Part shown: positions 47,477 to 59,888 of the stretch, one piece after another
Numbering within the stretch: position 1 is the first letter of the stretch
How the letters are laid out: the number at the start of each line of letters is the position of its first letter
From: Cytospora piceicola
Lineage: Eukaryota > Ascomycota > Sordariomycetes > Diaporthales > Cytosporaceae
NCBI GenBank assembly: GCA_023375675.1
Contig: JALQBC010000010.1
Coordinates: 124,001-188,000, forward strand
Reading direction: 5' to 3'
DNA: 64,000 nucleotides
Notes under the pieces: generated by a model
Databases searched by the model: none
What the model was told of the DNA's origin: nothing
The model's input: only the letters and a program-made list of their open reading frames with translations
Position numbers and translations under genes: made by a program

Positions 47477-47564
47477 GCCCGGCTGGCGCAATGGTCGCGC
47501 GTTCGCCTCCTATTAAGGAGGTTTAATAAAGCGAAAGGTTGTGGGTTCGAGTCCCACGTCGGGT
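47477..47564 (+). tRNA. tRNA-Arg (CCT), intron-containing
   Basis: Acceptor arms GCCCGGC and GTCGGGT pair with two wobbles. The D arm is GCGC-AATGGTC-GCGC. The anticodon stem TTCGC/GCGAA encloses a loop with CCT (Arg, AGG codon), and an intron of about 17 nt follows the base 3' of the anticodon. The T arm is GTGGG-TTCGAGT-CCCAC. It lies in otherwise AT-rich sequence. Confidence 0.82.
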
Positions 47565-48676
47565 TTCTTTTTTAGTTTTACTCTATTCTACTTCCCGCTC
47601 TATCTGCATTATCTGCGCTATCTACTATAAATAAAGGCTATAGTAGCTACTGTATAAAGAACGATATACCTTATAACTAAGTTTTAGTATAGAGATATAT
47701 ATTCTTTTTAAAAGCTGTTCAGGACTTATAGCGTAGAAACTTATGCAGTACTTAATTATCGATATAGTTTTCCTTGATAACTGACAGTTACAGCTAGTAA
47801 TACTTAGTAGCGGCAAGTTCGAAGTTTAAATATAACCTTAGGCAGTAGGGACCTAGTGAGTTCCTGATTATCACATTAAAAGACGCTTCGGGCAAATACA
47901 AAGTCGAAGCGACCTTCTGAATTTTAGCGGGAGAGCTGCCGTTACATGTACCTGGATCTAGCTCTCTTGCAGTTCGAGTTGTAGGCGAGTCGTTATCGTC
48001 GGCTGCGTGTTTGCCCCTCGAGGTTTACTTTCTGTGTAAGGGTTTACTGCGAAGACTTTAATAAACAGGGTCTAATTTACTGCTTAAAAAGTATTTAGAA
48101 GCAAAGGGGTCTGACTGTAATTTAAATTTGATTCTATAACTTGATGTTTTATACGCAGGGTATTAACTAAACATCCTATCTTAGTCTAGAATACTATGAT
48201 ATTAGGTTATTCCGGTGTGTTTGGTACCGAAGTGGAGAGTCTAAGGACCTGACTGTTGCTATGTGTGCTTGGATAATAACCACACATTACTATACCTCGA
48301 TATTATCAATTCAATTTGGAAGGCATAACCGCGATATGCTACACTGTTTTGTTGAGCCTTGAAAGGCTACAGGCTACCAATTACAGGTGCAGCAAGTACA
48401 TGGAATGCTATACTTCTAACCGTCTCGTATGTCCTAACATACCACTGGCGATTAAGGGGGCCGAAGCTGTTCAAATATCCGTTCTCCTAGAAATTGAAGG
48501 TGCACCTGGTTATAGAGCTCTAGGTGGTCCGGCGGGTCAATCAACCAGTCACTCCGTAAGTTCCATTGAGACCTGTATTTCAGTTGTTCAAATATAGTAT
48601 AGATTCGTGCTAATAAGAACTTAAAACCCTAGTCCCGATATATAGCACAGCGAGCCATATGTAGCTCTGCCATCCA
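47565..48676. other. AT-rich block without genes
   Basis: High A+T with frequent TA dinucleotides and no sustained reading frame, consistent with old repeat sequence degraded by C-to-T mutation (RIP-like). No intact element is recognisable. Confidence 0.45.
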
Positions 48677-51164
48677 TTACGACCACGTCCCGTTGGCACC
48701 GCCAAAGTAGCCAATGGACGGTACCTGCATCCACGGCGTTCCCAGGCCATCTGCCGTGTTCTGCCAGACAGTGTTTCCCCACCAGTCTGGGAACTGCAGG
48801 TTAGGACCGTAGGTGATGGCGAAGAAGATCACGATACCAGAGATTGCCAGTCCGGTGTCCAGAGCGGCGGCGAGGACGTAGTTGTACTAATTAAGATCAT
48901 GGTTAGCTGGAATCGGTGAAGAGCGTGTGGAGAAGCCAGTGCTTCTTCTCGAGGGTGGCTTACCTTTGTCCACCAGGCCCTGTATCGGTTGAAGATGATC
49001 TTATTGAAAATGAGGTTGACGATGTACCAAGAACTGTAGTTGATTCCGGTCGCCGGAGGCACGTTGTAGGTGCCCACGAAGATGAGCGGCCAGTTGATCT
49101 TCCGCACGAACTCGGACTTCGTATACTTCCAGATATAGTACGTAATCGGCGGCAGGATCAGACCAATCCAGAAGAAATGAAGAAGGCCAGAGTAGATCTT
49201 GCCAACAGAGTAGAGTCGGCTAGGTCCGATCAGACCCCAGATGATCGACGAGCTGTACACGGTAGTACCGTTGGGACAGGAGAAGCCGTTCGGCTGGTCG
49301 TCGGTGCAGATGCCATCGACGTGGCCCAGCATCCAAAGTGTCACACCAACCTGGGTCAGACCACCGAGGATGGTGGCCAAGCCCTGGGCAAAGAAGAGCG
49401 TACGAGATGGGATTTTTAGGTAGTGCGCCAGCTTCATGTCTGAGGCAAAGTAGAGGCCCTGACCGACAACATCGGTGGACAGGATCTTGAAGAAGATGTT
49501 GGCGATAGGCTTGCCCTCGAACAAGTAACCTCCGATAAACTCGGACAAGACGTTGACCTGGTTGGCATCGACGTTGGTTATGCCCTGGACCATGCCACAT
49601 GGGACCATGTAGACAGCAGGGATGATGAAGGCGAGGAAGATTCCGTAGACAGGAAGTCCGGTGTGGTAGACCTCCGTCATCGCTATGGACATTGCCAGGA
49701 CGACGACGACGATCGACAGCCACCACCAGATGGGCACCTTCCTATAGGACCGCATCAGCCGCGAGTGGATATCAAGCCTCGTAGTTCCCTTCAGCGCATG
49801 CACGATCTCTCCCCAGTGGAAGAAGTAGACGTGCGACAGGACGGATGTGATTGAAGCAAAAGACAGTCCGTATACGAAGGCGAAGGTGGCTGGGAGGTAC
49901 GGAGGCGAGTACTCCTTGTACTTGGCATCGTCGAAGAACTGCCCGGTGATGACCTTTGTGGAATCATAGACCTCGCCGAACCGGTCGTACACATCTGAGG
50001 TGCAAAAGGGCAGGTATGCCGTGAACCAGGTGTTAGTATAGTAGATAGCCGGCGTGATGATCCAGAAGAACAGCGCGAACCCAAAGAAGACGTTCACGGC
50101 GGCCCAGTGAGGACTTAGAAGAGGGTTAGTGTTGTAGGCGACCATGGACCAGTCAAAGGTCAGTGGGAACAGGCCCATGCCAGTCACCATGCCAAACACC
50201 TGGTTGACAGCGATATTCTTCGGGGCGATCCAGCAGATCCAGGAGAAGTAGGACAGTCCGGTGAATATCAGGCCGGGGAACCAGTACCAGACAAAGGCAC
50301 AGCCTCCGACGACCATGAAGAACTTGATACGAGTGATCTTCCAGCCGTCGGCCAGGGCATTAGACCTCGAGTGCAGCGAACTCAGCAGGGCGATATTGCT
50401 CAGCACACCTGGCCAGATCATGCTTGCCGGCTCGACAAGCCAGCGCGCGCTCAGCCCGGCCACACCGTAGCCAAGCAGCTGGCAGCAGAGTACAACCATG
50501 ACGGAGAAGCCGGTGGGCAGGCTGAAGCCGTAGAGCTTGGCGGCCTGGATGATGTTGGTGGCGTCGGCGGAGCCAAACCCGAACGAGACGTTGCTCATGA
50601 TGGTGACGAGGGCATGTTCCTTGATGTTGAAATGCCTGTCCGGGTTGAAGCGGCTGATAGGGAGCGCGTGGGCGAGGGCGACACCGAGGGGGTAGGCGAG
50701 CAGCTCTGCGACCAGCGAGACGATGTGCACGCCGGGATATCTCAGGGAGAAGAACTGGTTGACTCCGGCACCGAGGAAGACGAACACCTGGATGGGATCA
50801 GCTCGGTTGGCCCTGTGGACTGCAGCAGCCTGGGCGAATGTTGGCTCGGAACATTACTCACGATTCCAAGAAACCAAGCTCGAAAGGTGTTGAGCGGTAT
50901 CTCAGTGTCATCTGTCTCAGGAACGACAGCCCTGACAGCCGGGAATGGGCTCGTGTCTGCGTCCCAGTCGCCCTCGACATCATCTTCGCCGATGACCCGC
51001 GACAGATCGACCTCGAGCTCGACGAGATGGCCATTGGCAATGTCGGCCGGTGCGCCGTCGTGGAGGTTGTGGATCCCCTTTTCAGAGATCACCCTGGTGG
51101 TCTGAGAGAGGACCGGTTCCTCGCCTCCTTCCACAGGGCTCTTCTCGCTGCCCAAGCGTGCCAT
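48677..51164 (-). CDS. OPT-family oligopeptide transporter
   Basis: Three exons: 51164 to about 50864, about 50788 to 48965, and about 48887 to 48677. An acidic cytosolic N tail is followed by RAWFLGI joined to VFVFLGAGVNQFFSLRYPGVHIVSLVAELLAYPLG, a typical OPT first block. NPDRHFNIKEHALVTIMSNVSFG is the conserved NPG.FN.KEH..I..M motif. Later blocks include SYFSWICWIAPKNIAVNQVFG, GLFPLTFDWSMVAYNTNPL, YSPPYLPATFAFVYGLSFAS and NVLSEFIGGYLFEGKPIANIFFK. The C terminus, after a short last intron, is NGTWS. Plasma-membrane proton-coupled uptake of small peptides is the family role. Confidence 0.93.
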
Positions 51165-51983
51165 GTTGACGACCACGGTAAGGGTCTGTGAGTGAGCAAC
51201 GGTTTGACTTGGCAGTGGTTGTCAGTGGCGGAATGCGCCAGGGCGAGTGCAACCTTACGGCAGGTATATATATATATATATAAATATGCAAGTTACTTTG
51301 GCGGCAAAACACCAACCGGGATCCTTATCGGACGTGACAAGGTCGAATTATCCCATGTTGGGTTACCTCGGCCCTGTCCGCGCAAGTATGACTTTGCCTC
51401 CTCGACTTTATCACTGTAAATCTCATGTCCCCCTTGTGGCTGCGTAGGATTCATATCTCTTAATCGAGTAGGCCGGCCACAGCCCGAGATGGGAGTTGCC
51501 GGACCAACATGACCAATAATCGCTCACCGTTTTATCAGCAGAGTGACCCCGGTTCATGCAACCACGTTCGCCAAGGGGTCAGATGTACCAAAGATAGGTC
51601 AGACTGTGAAAGGTCTTGGCTGCTTTCCAGGATAATCTCATGGCAGAGGAAGACTTTGTACTACATAAAGTTGTATTGATTAGGAAGGCCGTTGAGACAT
51701 CCCGCCACAGGCGGCGACACCGTATCGTTAAAACCAACTAAATTATTGTTACATGGATTTATGTGGTGGTCAGACGTCCAAATCAAAAATCGTTTAATGA
51801 TATCATCGTTGTGCTGACAAAATACACAAAATCCCCATGAAGAGACGACACAGTCTCTTCAGTCAACTCTCAACCGCTCTTTGGGCCCCAATCTGGTCAT
51901 AATCACCCTGTCTCGAGAGTTCTCAACACCAAGACGTTCTTCTGAACGGCTGAAGATCAACATGAGAGAGGCAAACGAGAAAA
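51165..51983. other. Promoter of OPT gene; no other gene seen
   Basis: Includes a TA-dinucleotide run at about 51264-51285 upstream of the transporter. No coding frame is supported. Confidence 0.4.
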
Positions 51984-53873
51984 TCATCCGAGTACTGGTA
52001 CATTTATTATTCTCGTCGTGGAGGAGTATCCCCCTGTCGAGCCTGCCCCTTCACCCTTCCAACCAGCCGTGTCAACGTTGAGCCCGATCTGCTGTGGGTT
52101 CAAGCTGCCTTCGTCAAGGGCCTTGAATGCCTTCTTCATGACATCCTGCTTGACGATGGCAGCAATAGGTGACTGTCCTACCCATGCCAAATCCCCAATG
52201 GGTATGAGGAAGACGTAGCGGATCGCCAGCAGCCCCTCGTCCAGTGTGGAACATTCTTGCCCCCGAAAAGTGATCCGAGACATGGCGACTTCGAGGCCAA
52301 AGACGACGGCCCACGACCGACCACCGAAACTGCTTTCCTTCCAGGCTCGGAACAGCCCCTCGGGGTAACGTGCATACGCAGAGTAGCTGTAACTGTAGGA
52401 GGGATTGTTCGAGAAGAATATGCCTCTGTCCGACTTGACATAACTCTTTCCCCACATGTTGCGCAGCGCATCCGTGAGGATGTTGAAGGCCCTGGAAGCC
52501 TTGCAGCCATGGAAGGCGACGGACCCGACGCCGACTTGTCTGACGTTCCTCACAAAGTTTGCATGGCGCTCCAGCACAGAGTTCAGGAGCATGAACTGGT
52601 GGCACCTCTCCAAGTCCTTGCCGCCAGCGAAGAACTCTGTTCCTGGCTTCAGCGAGACCATACAGCCCCGGACGCGGATGGACAGCCATGACAGGAGTTG
52701 CTTTCGTGACTTCCAGAGCTGGTCACTCCCTGACTTCAGCAAGTTGCTGATCCCGAGCTTGTCAGAGAGTCTCGGAAACGAGTCGATAGTAGGCTGGATC
52801 TGAAACAGCTTCAGCGGACAGTCCACCAGGAGGGAATCCTTGGTCAAGTAGAGGTTCGGGACTTGTCTCTGGCCGTCGGCAGCAGTGTAGATGCTGCAAA
52901 GTAGGAAGTCCAAGGTCTTGAAGTCAGACAGGAGGTGGGAAAGACGAGCTCTCAGGGGCCACTTGTCCAGCTTCTGCATGCACTCGCCCAAGCAGGCAGT
53001 GGGCAAGTAAAGTTTGACTTGAAAGTCAGTCTCGAAGTCCTTCCCGCAAATCAAACAATGCTTGGTAGGGTCTGACTTGATGATCTACAAGGCCTTGTCA
53101 TAGATGACTACTGGATCGCGACAGTGCCTCAGGGCAGTGAGGCCGTAGAGCTCACGGGAGAGAACGCACGTGAGGATGGTCGAGCGAGGTGAGCAGGGTG
53201 TCATGATGGGATCGCTGCCTTTGATTGAGCAGTAACTATGACGCAAATTTCGCTCTTCGTTGTCCTCTTCGTTGTCGGTGGAGGCGTGGACACAGAACGA
53301 TACATAGTCTTTTCCATTGCCGTCGGGATACTTGAGGAAGACACTCACTGATTCTGCGCGGAGATCCAGACCCCAAGCAATGCGTTGGAGCCCATTCAGT
53401 GAGGCAATGGAGAGTTTGAGCTCGTAGACACCTTTGCCATTGTCGGTGATGTCAGTCTTATAGCGTTCCGGGATGGTGATCGAGTTCGCATGAGGTTTGT
53501 CTGTAGAAGGTTGTTGCTTTTGTTTCTTCGGTGGATTGGTGGAGGCAGTTGAGCATGTTGAGTACTTCCTCTTGAGGGAGGACATCTTGAAATGCTTGGC
53601 GATCTGGAGGTCTATTGTTGTGTCCTTCTGGTGTTCTTGATCCTGGCAAAACATTGCATAATTTCGTATGGCGTTTTGAGACCTATTAAATATTCGACCT
53701 GTCGTTGGACTGAAGTTCCATGAGCGGCGATACTGCCACATTCGATCTGCCTGTGCCTGAACGGAATCATCTTGCAAAAATTCAAGTGAAGTTTCATGTT
53801 TAGCATATGATGTCCGATGCCTAGTAACGAGAAAATCAGGCTCCCCTTCTTCCATTGTACTTCCTCGAGACAT
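51984..53873 (-). CDS. PARP-like ADP-ribosyltransferase interrupted by in-frame TAG
   Basis: Two long frames in the same register, 53873 to 53085 and 53084 to 51984, are separated only by a TAG at 53085-53087. The sequence before it ends CRDPVVIYDKAL, and the sequence after begins IIKSDPTKHCLICGKDF. The block around the stop resembles the PARP6/8-like 'VV.YD.AL....KHC..C' region, followed by a Cys-containing linker and SIYTAA. The catalytic part has VAFHGCKASRAFNILTDALRN, matching the H of the H-Y-E triad, then GIFFSNNPSYSYSYSAYARY for the Tyr. No intron of plausible length removes the TAG: a 27-nt one is too short, and the next donor breaks the frame. So this is a one-step pseudogene, a strain polymorphism or sequence error, or a gene whose stop is edited. 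The first ATG of the open frame is 53873. It probably modifies proteins with ADP-ribose. Confidence 0.75.
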
Positions 53874-53942
53874 TCCCAAACACAGCAGGACGTTTACATC
53901 TTGATCACCAAAGCAACAAAACCCGTTTCGAGGACCAGGCAC

Positions 53943-55148
53943 GACAGGCTCCTTTCCAACACTCCATCAAAGGAATCAGCCAAGTCTAACTGAGTTTATT
54001 GGTTTCTAAATACACAATAGGAATCCTCTCAGGCTCGCTTTGTAGCATTCTTTCTTCTTTCGCTATTGGAGGTAATTCTTTCTCCTTCGGGGGGCGCTGA
54101 ATGCCGAACAAGACGGACTGGAGTTGTCTCACATGTGTCACCTCGGGGTCAACATGTCGCGACTTGCCTGCTGAAGCTGTATTGGATTCACAATGGACTT
54201 TGATGGTTGTTGGCCCTACATTGCGAGTGAGGGGGCACGAAGGTGGATGTGCCAGGTAGGCAGTCAGAGTACCCTAGGGTAGCTGGGAACCGAAGTCACA
54301 GGGTGGAGGACTCAGGCGAGGTCGAAGTCAAGTCCGAAGACGTTGAAGAACACCTCCATGAGCTATAACCCGAGAACGTTGAACTGATGAGGATTCTCGG
54401 AGAGTGGGAGACTGGGAGAGATAGATCAAGAGGTTGGGGTAACCGTGACCAGGGCTCAAGTGCTGGGTAGAAGATATTCACTGGAATCGCTCTGGCGCAG
54501 GCTCCGTCAACTTCGCCCTCTCTCAGGAACCAGAAGTCGCGAAGAGTCAAAGGGTCCAGGTGGCTACGACGCATGAACCGAGACGACACAAGGTGTTGGG
54601 AAAATTAAGATCTACTCAGACTTGTGGTGGCACCACGGGCGTCTTCCGAAGGGCTGACTGATAGTTTGATTCGATAAGTCCATGCGAAGGTCCACCATTG
54701 TCTGTGTACCCCAGCATATTGTCTGTACCCTAGGGTATGTTCGAAGACCCGCCTCCTGGTAACTTAATCCATACAGAACATCGCCGGAGTTTCTGGCATT
54801 GGCCAGGCGCAGCAGAAAAATCATGGCCGCGCAGTGAAGGCTGAAGAAAAATTGGAAGGCTGTTCGGCCACACGCTCGCGGACATGGCTGGCAGGGACTT
54901 CATGGGGCCGTTTACCGTCTATCATTACTTCGTGGACTCTGAATCTCTTTCTATCTTCATTACAATGATGTGGCAGGTGCCATAATCCGATTAGCCGGTC
55001 ACCATGTCGAAATGCCAAAATCAAACGCTGTCTGACCTTAAGAGCTGCCTCGTGGAGGAGGAAAGCCAAAGAAAAACAATACCTGGCCAACTTTCCTTCC
55101 TCGGTACTTCCATGGCCCGATCACCTCATCACAAAATCATGCAGTCGA
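53943..55148. other. Intergenic, two TACCCTAGGGTA palindromes
   Basis: No supported gene. Perfect TACCCTAGGGTA palindromes lie at 54270-54281 and 54726-54737. The short frames lack any family signature. Confidence 0.45.
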
Positions 55149-56206
55149 TCAAAACGTGTTCAGTGCAGCACCCTTGCTCGCGAGCGCCACTGTCTTTCTG
55201 TATGCCTCGCGGTGTTGCACCCGCTCGAAGAATCCGAACCCAATCACGACCAGTCCAATGACGAACCACGAGCCCGTGATGACCAGTCCGATAGGGAAGA
55301 TGAGTAGGTTCACGCCGGGGAGCACGAAGGCGACGGTCCCGTTGGCGAGACCAGCAACGACCTGGTCGACGGCAATCTGAGCATGGGCCGTGTCGGACAG
55401 AATAACGACGTCAGAAAAGACACCGACAAGAAATGCCGCCTCATTGGTGGTGACGTTGGTGCTGACAGTCTTCCCAGCTTTGTTCAGGGCGGAAAGGGTG
55501 ACGGTCGGCAAGACGACTGCTTCGAGGGCGGCCCTGGGTTGCTCAATTAGCACACCTGGCCTGGAGGGGGGGGGGGGGCCAAGATAAAACCCTTATAGAA
55601 AGGGAGTCCGGGATGTCGGCCAACCTACGTGTTTGTCGCATCTTGCAGTTTGTCTGCGTCGACCTGCCCAACAAACAGGTATGTCTGCAGCAGTACAGGC
55701 TTTCCCTCAGTATTGTCCCGTCGCATGTTGGCCTTTTGTGCTGCGGTGGTGGCGCTCACGGGACTGACACTGGCGCCCCTGTACGATAAAGCAACCTGGA
55801 CATGATCCGCCGAGATACCCTCGAAGTCACTTGTGGGAGTACTCAGTTGATAAAGTCGCAGGTCCGCCTCGAACGCACCCGTCTGGTTGTTCATCACCGG
55901 CAGGTTGTAGCAGGTACAAGTGCCCGTGGGGTTGGTCGCGATCTTCAGCTTCGCAAGGACAGTCTGACATGCGGCGTCGACCTCGGAACCCCATGCTGCC
56001 ATGCCGACGGTGCCATTCTGGCTCGGCTGAGCGTTGGGTAATGCTTGTCTGCCAGCAACGATGATCCGCGCGGCATCTTCTTCCATCCTTTGCTCGAGAG
56101 ATTTCGGTGACCGTCCGGTCAGGACCCCTTCTGCCACTAAATCCGCCACGCCTCCAGCATGTGCCCCCACCGCGAGAGAGGCTATCACTCCTGTTTTCCA
56201 CAGCAT
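55149..56206 (-). CDS. Secreted-pathway protein with C-terminal membrane anchor, unknown function
   Basis: Two exons from ATG 56206 to about 55627 and about 55533 to 55149, with intron GTAGGT...ACCCAG containing a G13 run. The N-terminal signal peptide is LWKTGVIASLAVGAHAGG. The lumenal part has several N-glycosylation sequons (NGT, NQT) and a Cys-x-Cys pair (TGTCTCYN). Near the end a strongly hydrophobic segment (LLIFPIGLVITGSWFVIGLVVIGFGFF) is followed by a basic cytosolic tail. The layout is a type I membrane protein. No family is recognised. The reading is intact over both exons and the splice restores frame. Confidence 0.72.
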
Positions 56207-59206
56207 AGTGTATCCTGTCCCAACGTGTTACAAGCTCTTTCAGTTGGAATGATCCTCTCCACCTCCACGAAAAACCGAATTAGGTCGGACTCCGGAGTCG
56301 TCGGCGAGTAAGTAATACTAGGCTCCGACGGCGGTAAGTAGTGTTCAACTATGTAAATTTCAAGGATCGCGACGTGGGCCTGCCTGTCCTCGACCGTCTC
56401 CCAGTTCCTGGTGGGTGTGACCGGTAACGACTGGTGTGGGAGGATGTCGTTGGTCGCTAGAGGAGAGAAACGAAAGGGAACCTGTCCCAAGGTGGATGGA
56501 TATTGAACAACGTGCGACCGACTGAAGTCGAACTATGATGGATAGACCGTGGAGAAATATGTGAGGAAAGCAAAAGAGACAAGACCGTAAGAGAAGACGT
56601 GAATGGGGCTTCAGAACGCGCTACCATCAGACGCCAAGGCAGGAAGGAGACAGGACCATCCCCATTATGCATTGGGCATCGTCGCAATAAACATGGGCTC
56701 ATCTAGGATGGCACCCAAGCGATGTGACAATGAGTGGGGCGTCCGACTGACAGCTCGCGGGAAGCTTGTGTATCAGGAGAGATACACATCGGAGATCGCG
56801 GTGTCAAGGATCTGAAGAAGTGAGATGGCTACGGGGGCGCACTGGCGCGATGGGATCCGTGGCGGTTACATCAGGTTCGAGGACGAAGCAGACAAGATGT
56901 GAGCCAGTCCAGCATATTCTTGGCACGATACACAGAATGCTGCACTGGCATCCGTTGGCCAAGGAGATGCTTCGAAGGCATGTGCTCTGAGCTCTTGGAG
57001 AGGAAGACAAGGCGTCTGTCTGCCTGGAGGACAACGCCAGGTCAACTAGACGGCCTCGGGACGAGGTACACAAGGCTCGACGGGTTCGACTTCACGATGT
57101 CTGGTCCAGGATGTCTCCTCCATGGCGTTTGAGAACGTAGTCATGGAGACGGAGTATTGTAAAGGCATGAGATGGATATGGGGCAAAACTGTGCCTGCGG
57201 CCGGATGCGATCAAATCCGGACGTTAGCCGGGGTGTCAGAACCCAGGATCCAAGACCCAAGACTGGTGATGAATGGAACCAGGGGTAGAAGCAGGGGTAG
57301 AAGCAGGGGAGGATGAGCTTAATGGCGATTGACTATGTGCCAAGGCGGTGCGACAAATGCGTCGCACATGTGCTGCTGGTGCATGACAATGTCACAACTC
57401 GTCGGATCGGGAACTGGAACACTCTGGGCGTCGTGCAAAGTCGGTAGAGCTGAGCGAGGAGTTCGAGACCCCTCCAGCTTCAGGGGGTGAGACAGTGGAA
57501 GATCCCAGGCGCTGGAAAGGGTCGTGATTGGACTCGCTGAGACCTGGCTGAGACCAACACAACGTTGGAACCTTGGGAGGTGTGGGGGTTCTTTGGTCCC
57601 TGTGCAGGCCGGTCATTGAGGTAGGTACCGGTAGGTAAGCCAAGGAGGGGCACAGGCCCAACTCTATAACACGATAACAAGAGCCTCAGCGACCTCGTCG
57701 TGCCGTGTCGGCGGCTGCTGTAGAATGGCTGGCGTCCGTCAAGCTTGAGGTCAGGGGGCCAGGCTTCCAGACTGTCTGCAGACTGTAAATCCTGTTACTT
57801 CTTGCCGCCCACATTGAGGCCCAGTCGTCGACGAGACCCTCACCATTCGATCTGGAATGGTTGAGACATTTGTTGGACACGGTTGTGTGGGTGACTTCAA
57901 GGAGCTTCATTTTCCGTCGGGTGGCATTCTCTGACATTTTCGAAACTCGGGCGTCTTTCCGGTAATGCCCCACGGGGTAATAACGTTTGAATGCTGAAGG
58001 GCCTTCCAAGTACTCAGTCACCTGATAAACTCGGCCAGGTCCCGATAAGCCACACCTGAACAGCCACATTATTACCTAAAGTACTAAGTAAGTATACTGT
58101 GTACTGTGTACACAGTAGTGGCTAAGTGCTGTCACACATTTCCATCTTTCATTGTTGCTTGGCTTCTCCTTCGTTCCCTGTAATCATAATCAGCACCGTC
58201 GAAATCTGTGATAAAAAAACCAAAGAAGAAAAAACGACGCGTTCCCTGGGAGCTGCACGTGGCCTACCAGATACCATACACGGTACCCATCAGTCCGTAC
58301 AACAGTCATTGTTAGTCACGCCGACGTTTGGCCTTGAAGAGAGGTGTCCCTTGCTCATGATGATTGGGTAGAGGCAAATCTGGAGGTATTCAGGCAAAAG
58401 TGATGGCTGCTATTGGTGGGCGGTTGATGGTTTTTTTTGCAACCCAGTCAATGGTAACGCCTGGGCGGTCATCGCCTGGCCGGTACAAAGGCGACCAAGG
58501 CGCGATCACCACTTAGCCGGTGCCAAGGCCACAGCAAGAAAACGCCAGGACCTTCTGCAATTACCGACATCTTGATTATATGCAAAATTTGTGATAGTTG
58601 GGGTTGGCCTTCAGGAAACTACAGACCTGAGCTCACTGACCACCTTACCAGCCCCTACTTCAGCCTGTAAATTGCCTATAGCCCTCACAGCAAGAGGCCA
58701 GGGCTTGAGATCTGTCTCTTTACTGTCTATAAACTCGTTTGACCTTGATGATGAATGTTGCTGGCCTACCGTCGGGTTTTTTCAGGGCCTTTCTTCGGTG
58801 TCCTCCGGAGGCAGCGAGGGTGAGCTCGAGCATAAATGTACACCATGACCAGAAAATAAATTGTAGAGCCAAATTTGACCTACGACTACGAGTGCCTGTG
58901 CATCCAGATGTCCCTTTTGTTGATTCCTGCAACGCCGAACGGTTGCATATACCAACCATCCCATCCAAAAACGTTGTCCAGAGTATAATTATTCAGGACG
59001 TTTCTCCGTCCCTGAACAGTCATATGAATGGGCTAGGCCATACAACCGACCTAGGTAAGTTGAATGATACAATTATGCCCTTTTACATTTCATGGACCTG
59101 GACGGGTCAACCTGTGTGTGATTACCAGTTAACCTCCACTCGGGCTATACTTCATATAGTCAAAATGGAATATACCAAAGGCTCGAGCAGACCCTCAACC
59201 GTTACA
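56207..59206. other. 3-kb gene-poor stretch
   Basis: I see no supported gene. A short tandem (GGGGTAGAAGCA)2 lies at about 57281-57306. The many short frames show no coherent protein segments. Confidence 0.45.
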
Positions 59207-59888
59207 TTACTGTCTCCATACGTGTCCCATTTCGGCGCGGCACAATATCATGACCATGACCTGAACTGCCGTTAGAAGCAATTTTAAGGAGTTGAAATCA
59301 ACAGGGATACATAATTATATATGGCTCACTTACCAAGCTCAGGTCTACCCCAGGGCCAACCTGTGCCTTCCAGATGCTCCTGTCTCGATCCTTCAGGAAC
59401 ATAGTATCGTTGTCCTCGGATTTCTCGATCGTCGCGACGGTGTCGTCGCCAACGCTCACAGTCGTCGAGGTGGCCGCAAGGTCGCGCTGGCGCATGACCA
59501 CCAGGACCTGCTCGCCCGTCTCGGTGCGCACGGTGGCGTTGATGGCCGAGTGCTCCCTGGTCAGGAACGACCTGTGCACCAGCGAGCAGAGCCTCTGGCG
59601 GTCGTCGGGCGTCTCGACGACCCAGCCGTTCTTGATGCTGATGCTCTCGTGGCGGAGGTCGAAGAGGGGGCGGTCCCCGGCTTGGTCCCAGACCCGGCGC
59701 CGCCAGCTCCAGGACTTGCCCCAGCTCGTGCCCTCGACCCGGAAGAGGTCCTTCCCGGCACCGTCGACGGCTGTGGCCCTCTTGAAGATTGCGTCGTGGC
59801 AGTAGACTGTGAGTTCCGTGTCCTGCTGCGTTACGTACCCACTGAGCATCGTCACGGGCGGGTTCGGGGTTTGCACCTGGTGATCCAT
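59207..59888 (-). CDS. Tubby-C-terminal-like / LURP-one (LOR) domain protein
   Basis: Predicted 202 residues from exon 1 (59888-59334) and a 54-nt last exon (59260-59207), joined by a 73-nt intron (GTAAGT...TTCAG). The LOR-type beta-barrel is visible as DLFRVEGTSWGKSWSW, RPLFDLRHES, GWVVETPDD, VLVVMRQRD and TIEKSEDNDTMFLKDRD. Without splicing the protein would end in an atypical tail; the small exon supplies ILCRAEMGHVWRQ, which matches the family's usual C-terminal helix. Members often bind lipid or act as small scramblase-like or stress-related proteins; the function here is unknown. A perfect TACCCTAGGGTA lies 37 bp upstream of the start. Confidence 0.82.

Noticed and set aside
51264..51285. 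TA-repeat near the OPT promoter as a TATA box
   Set aside because: A simple TA microsatellite; position alone does not establish a promoter element.
57281..57306. Short GGGGTAGAAGCA tandem as a possible array
   Set aside because: Only two units; not a CRISPR or minisatellite of note, and CRISPR arrays are not expected in a fungal genome.
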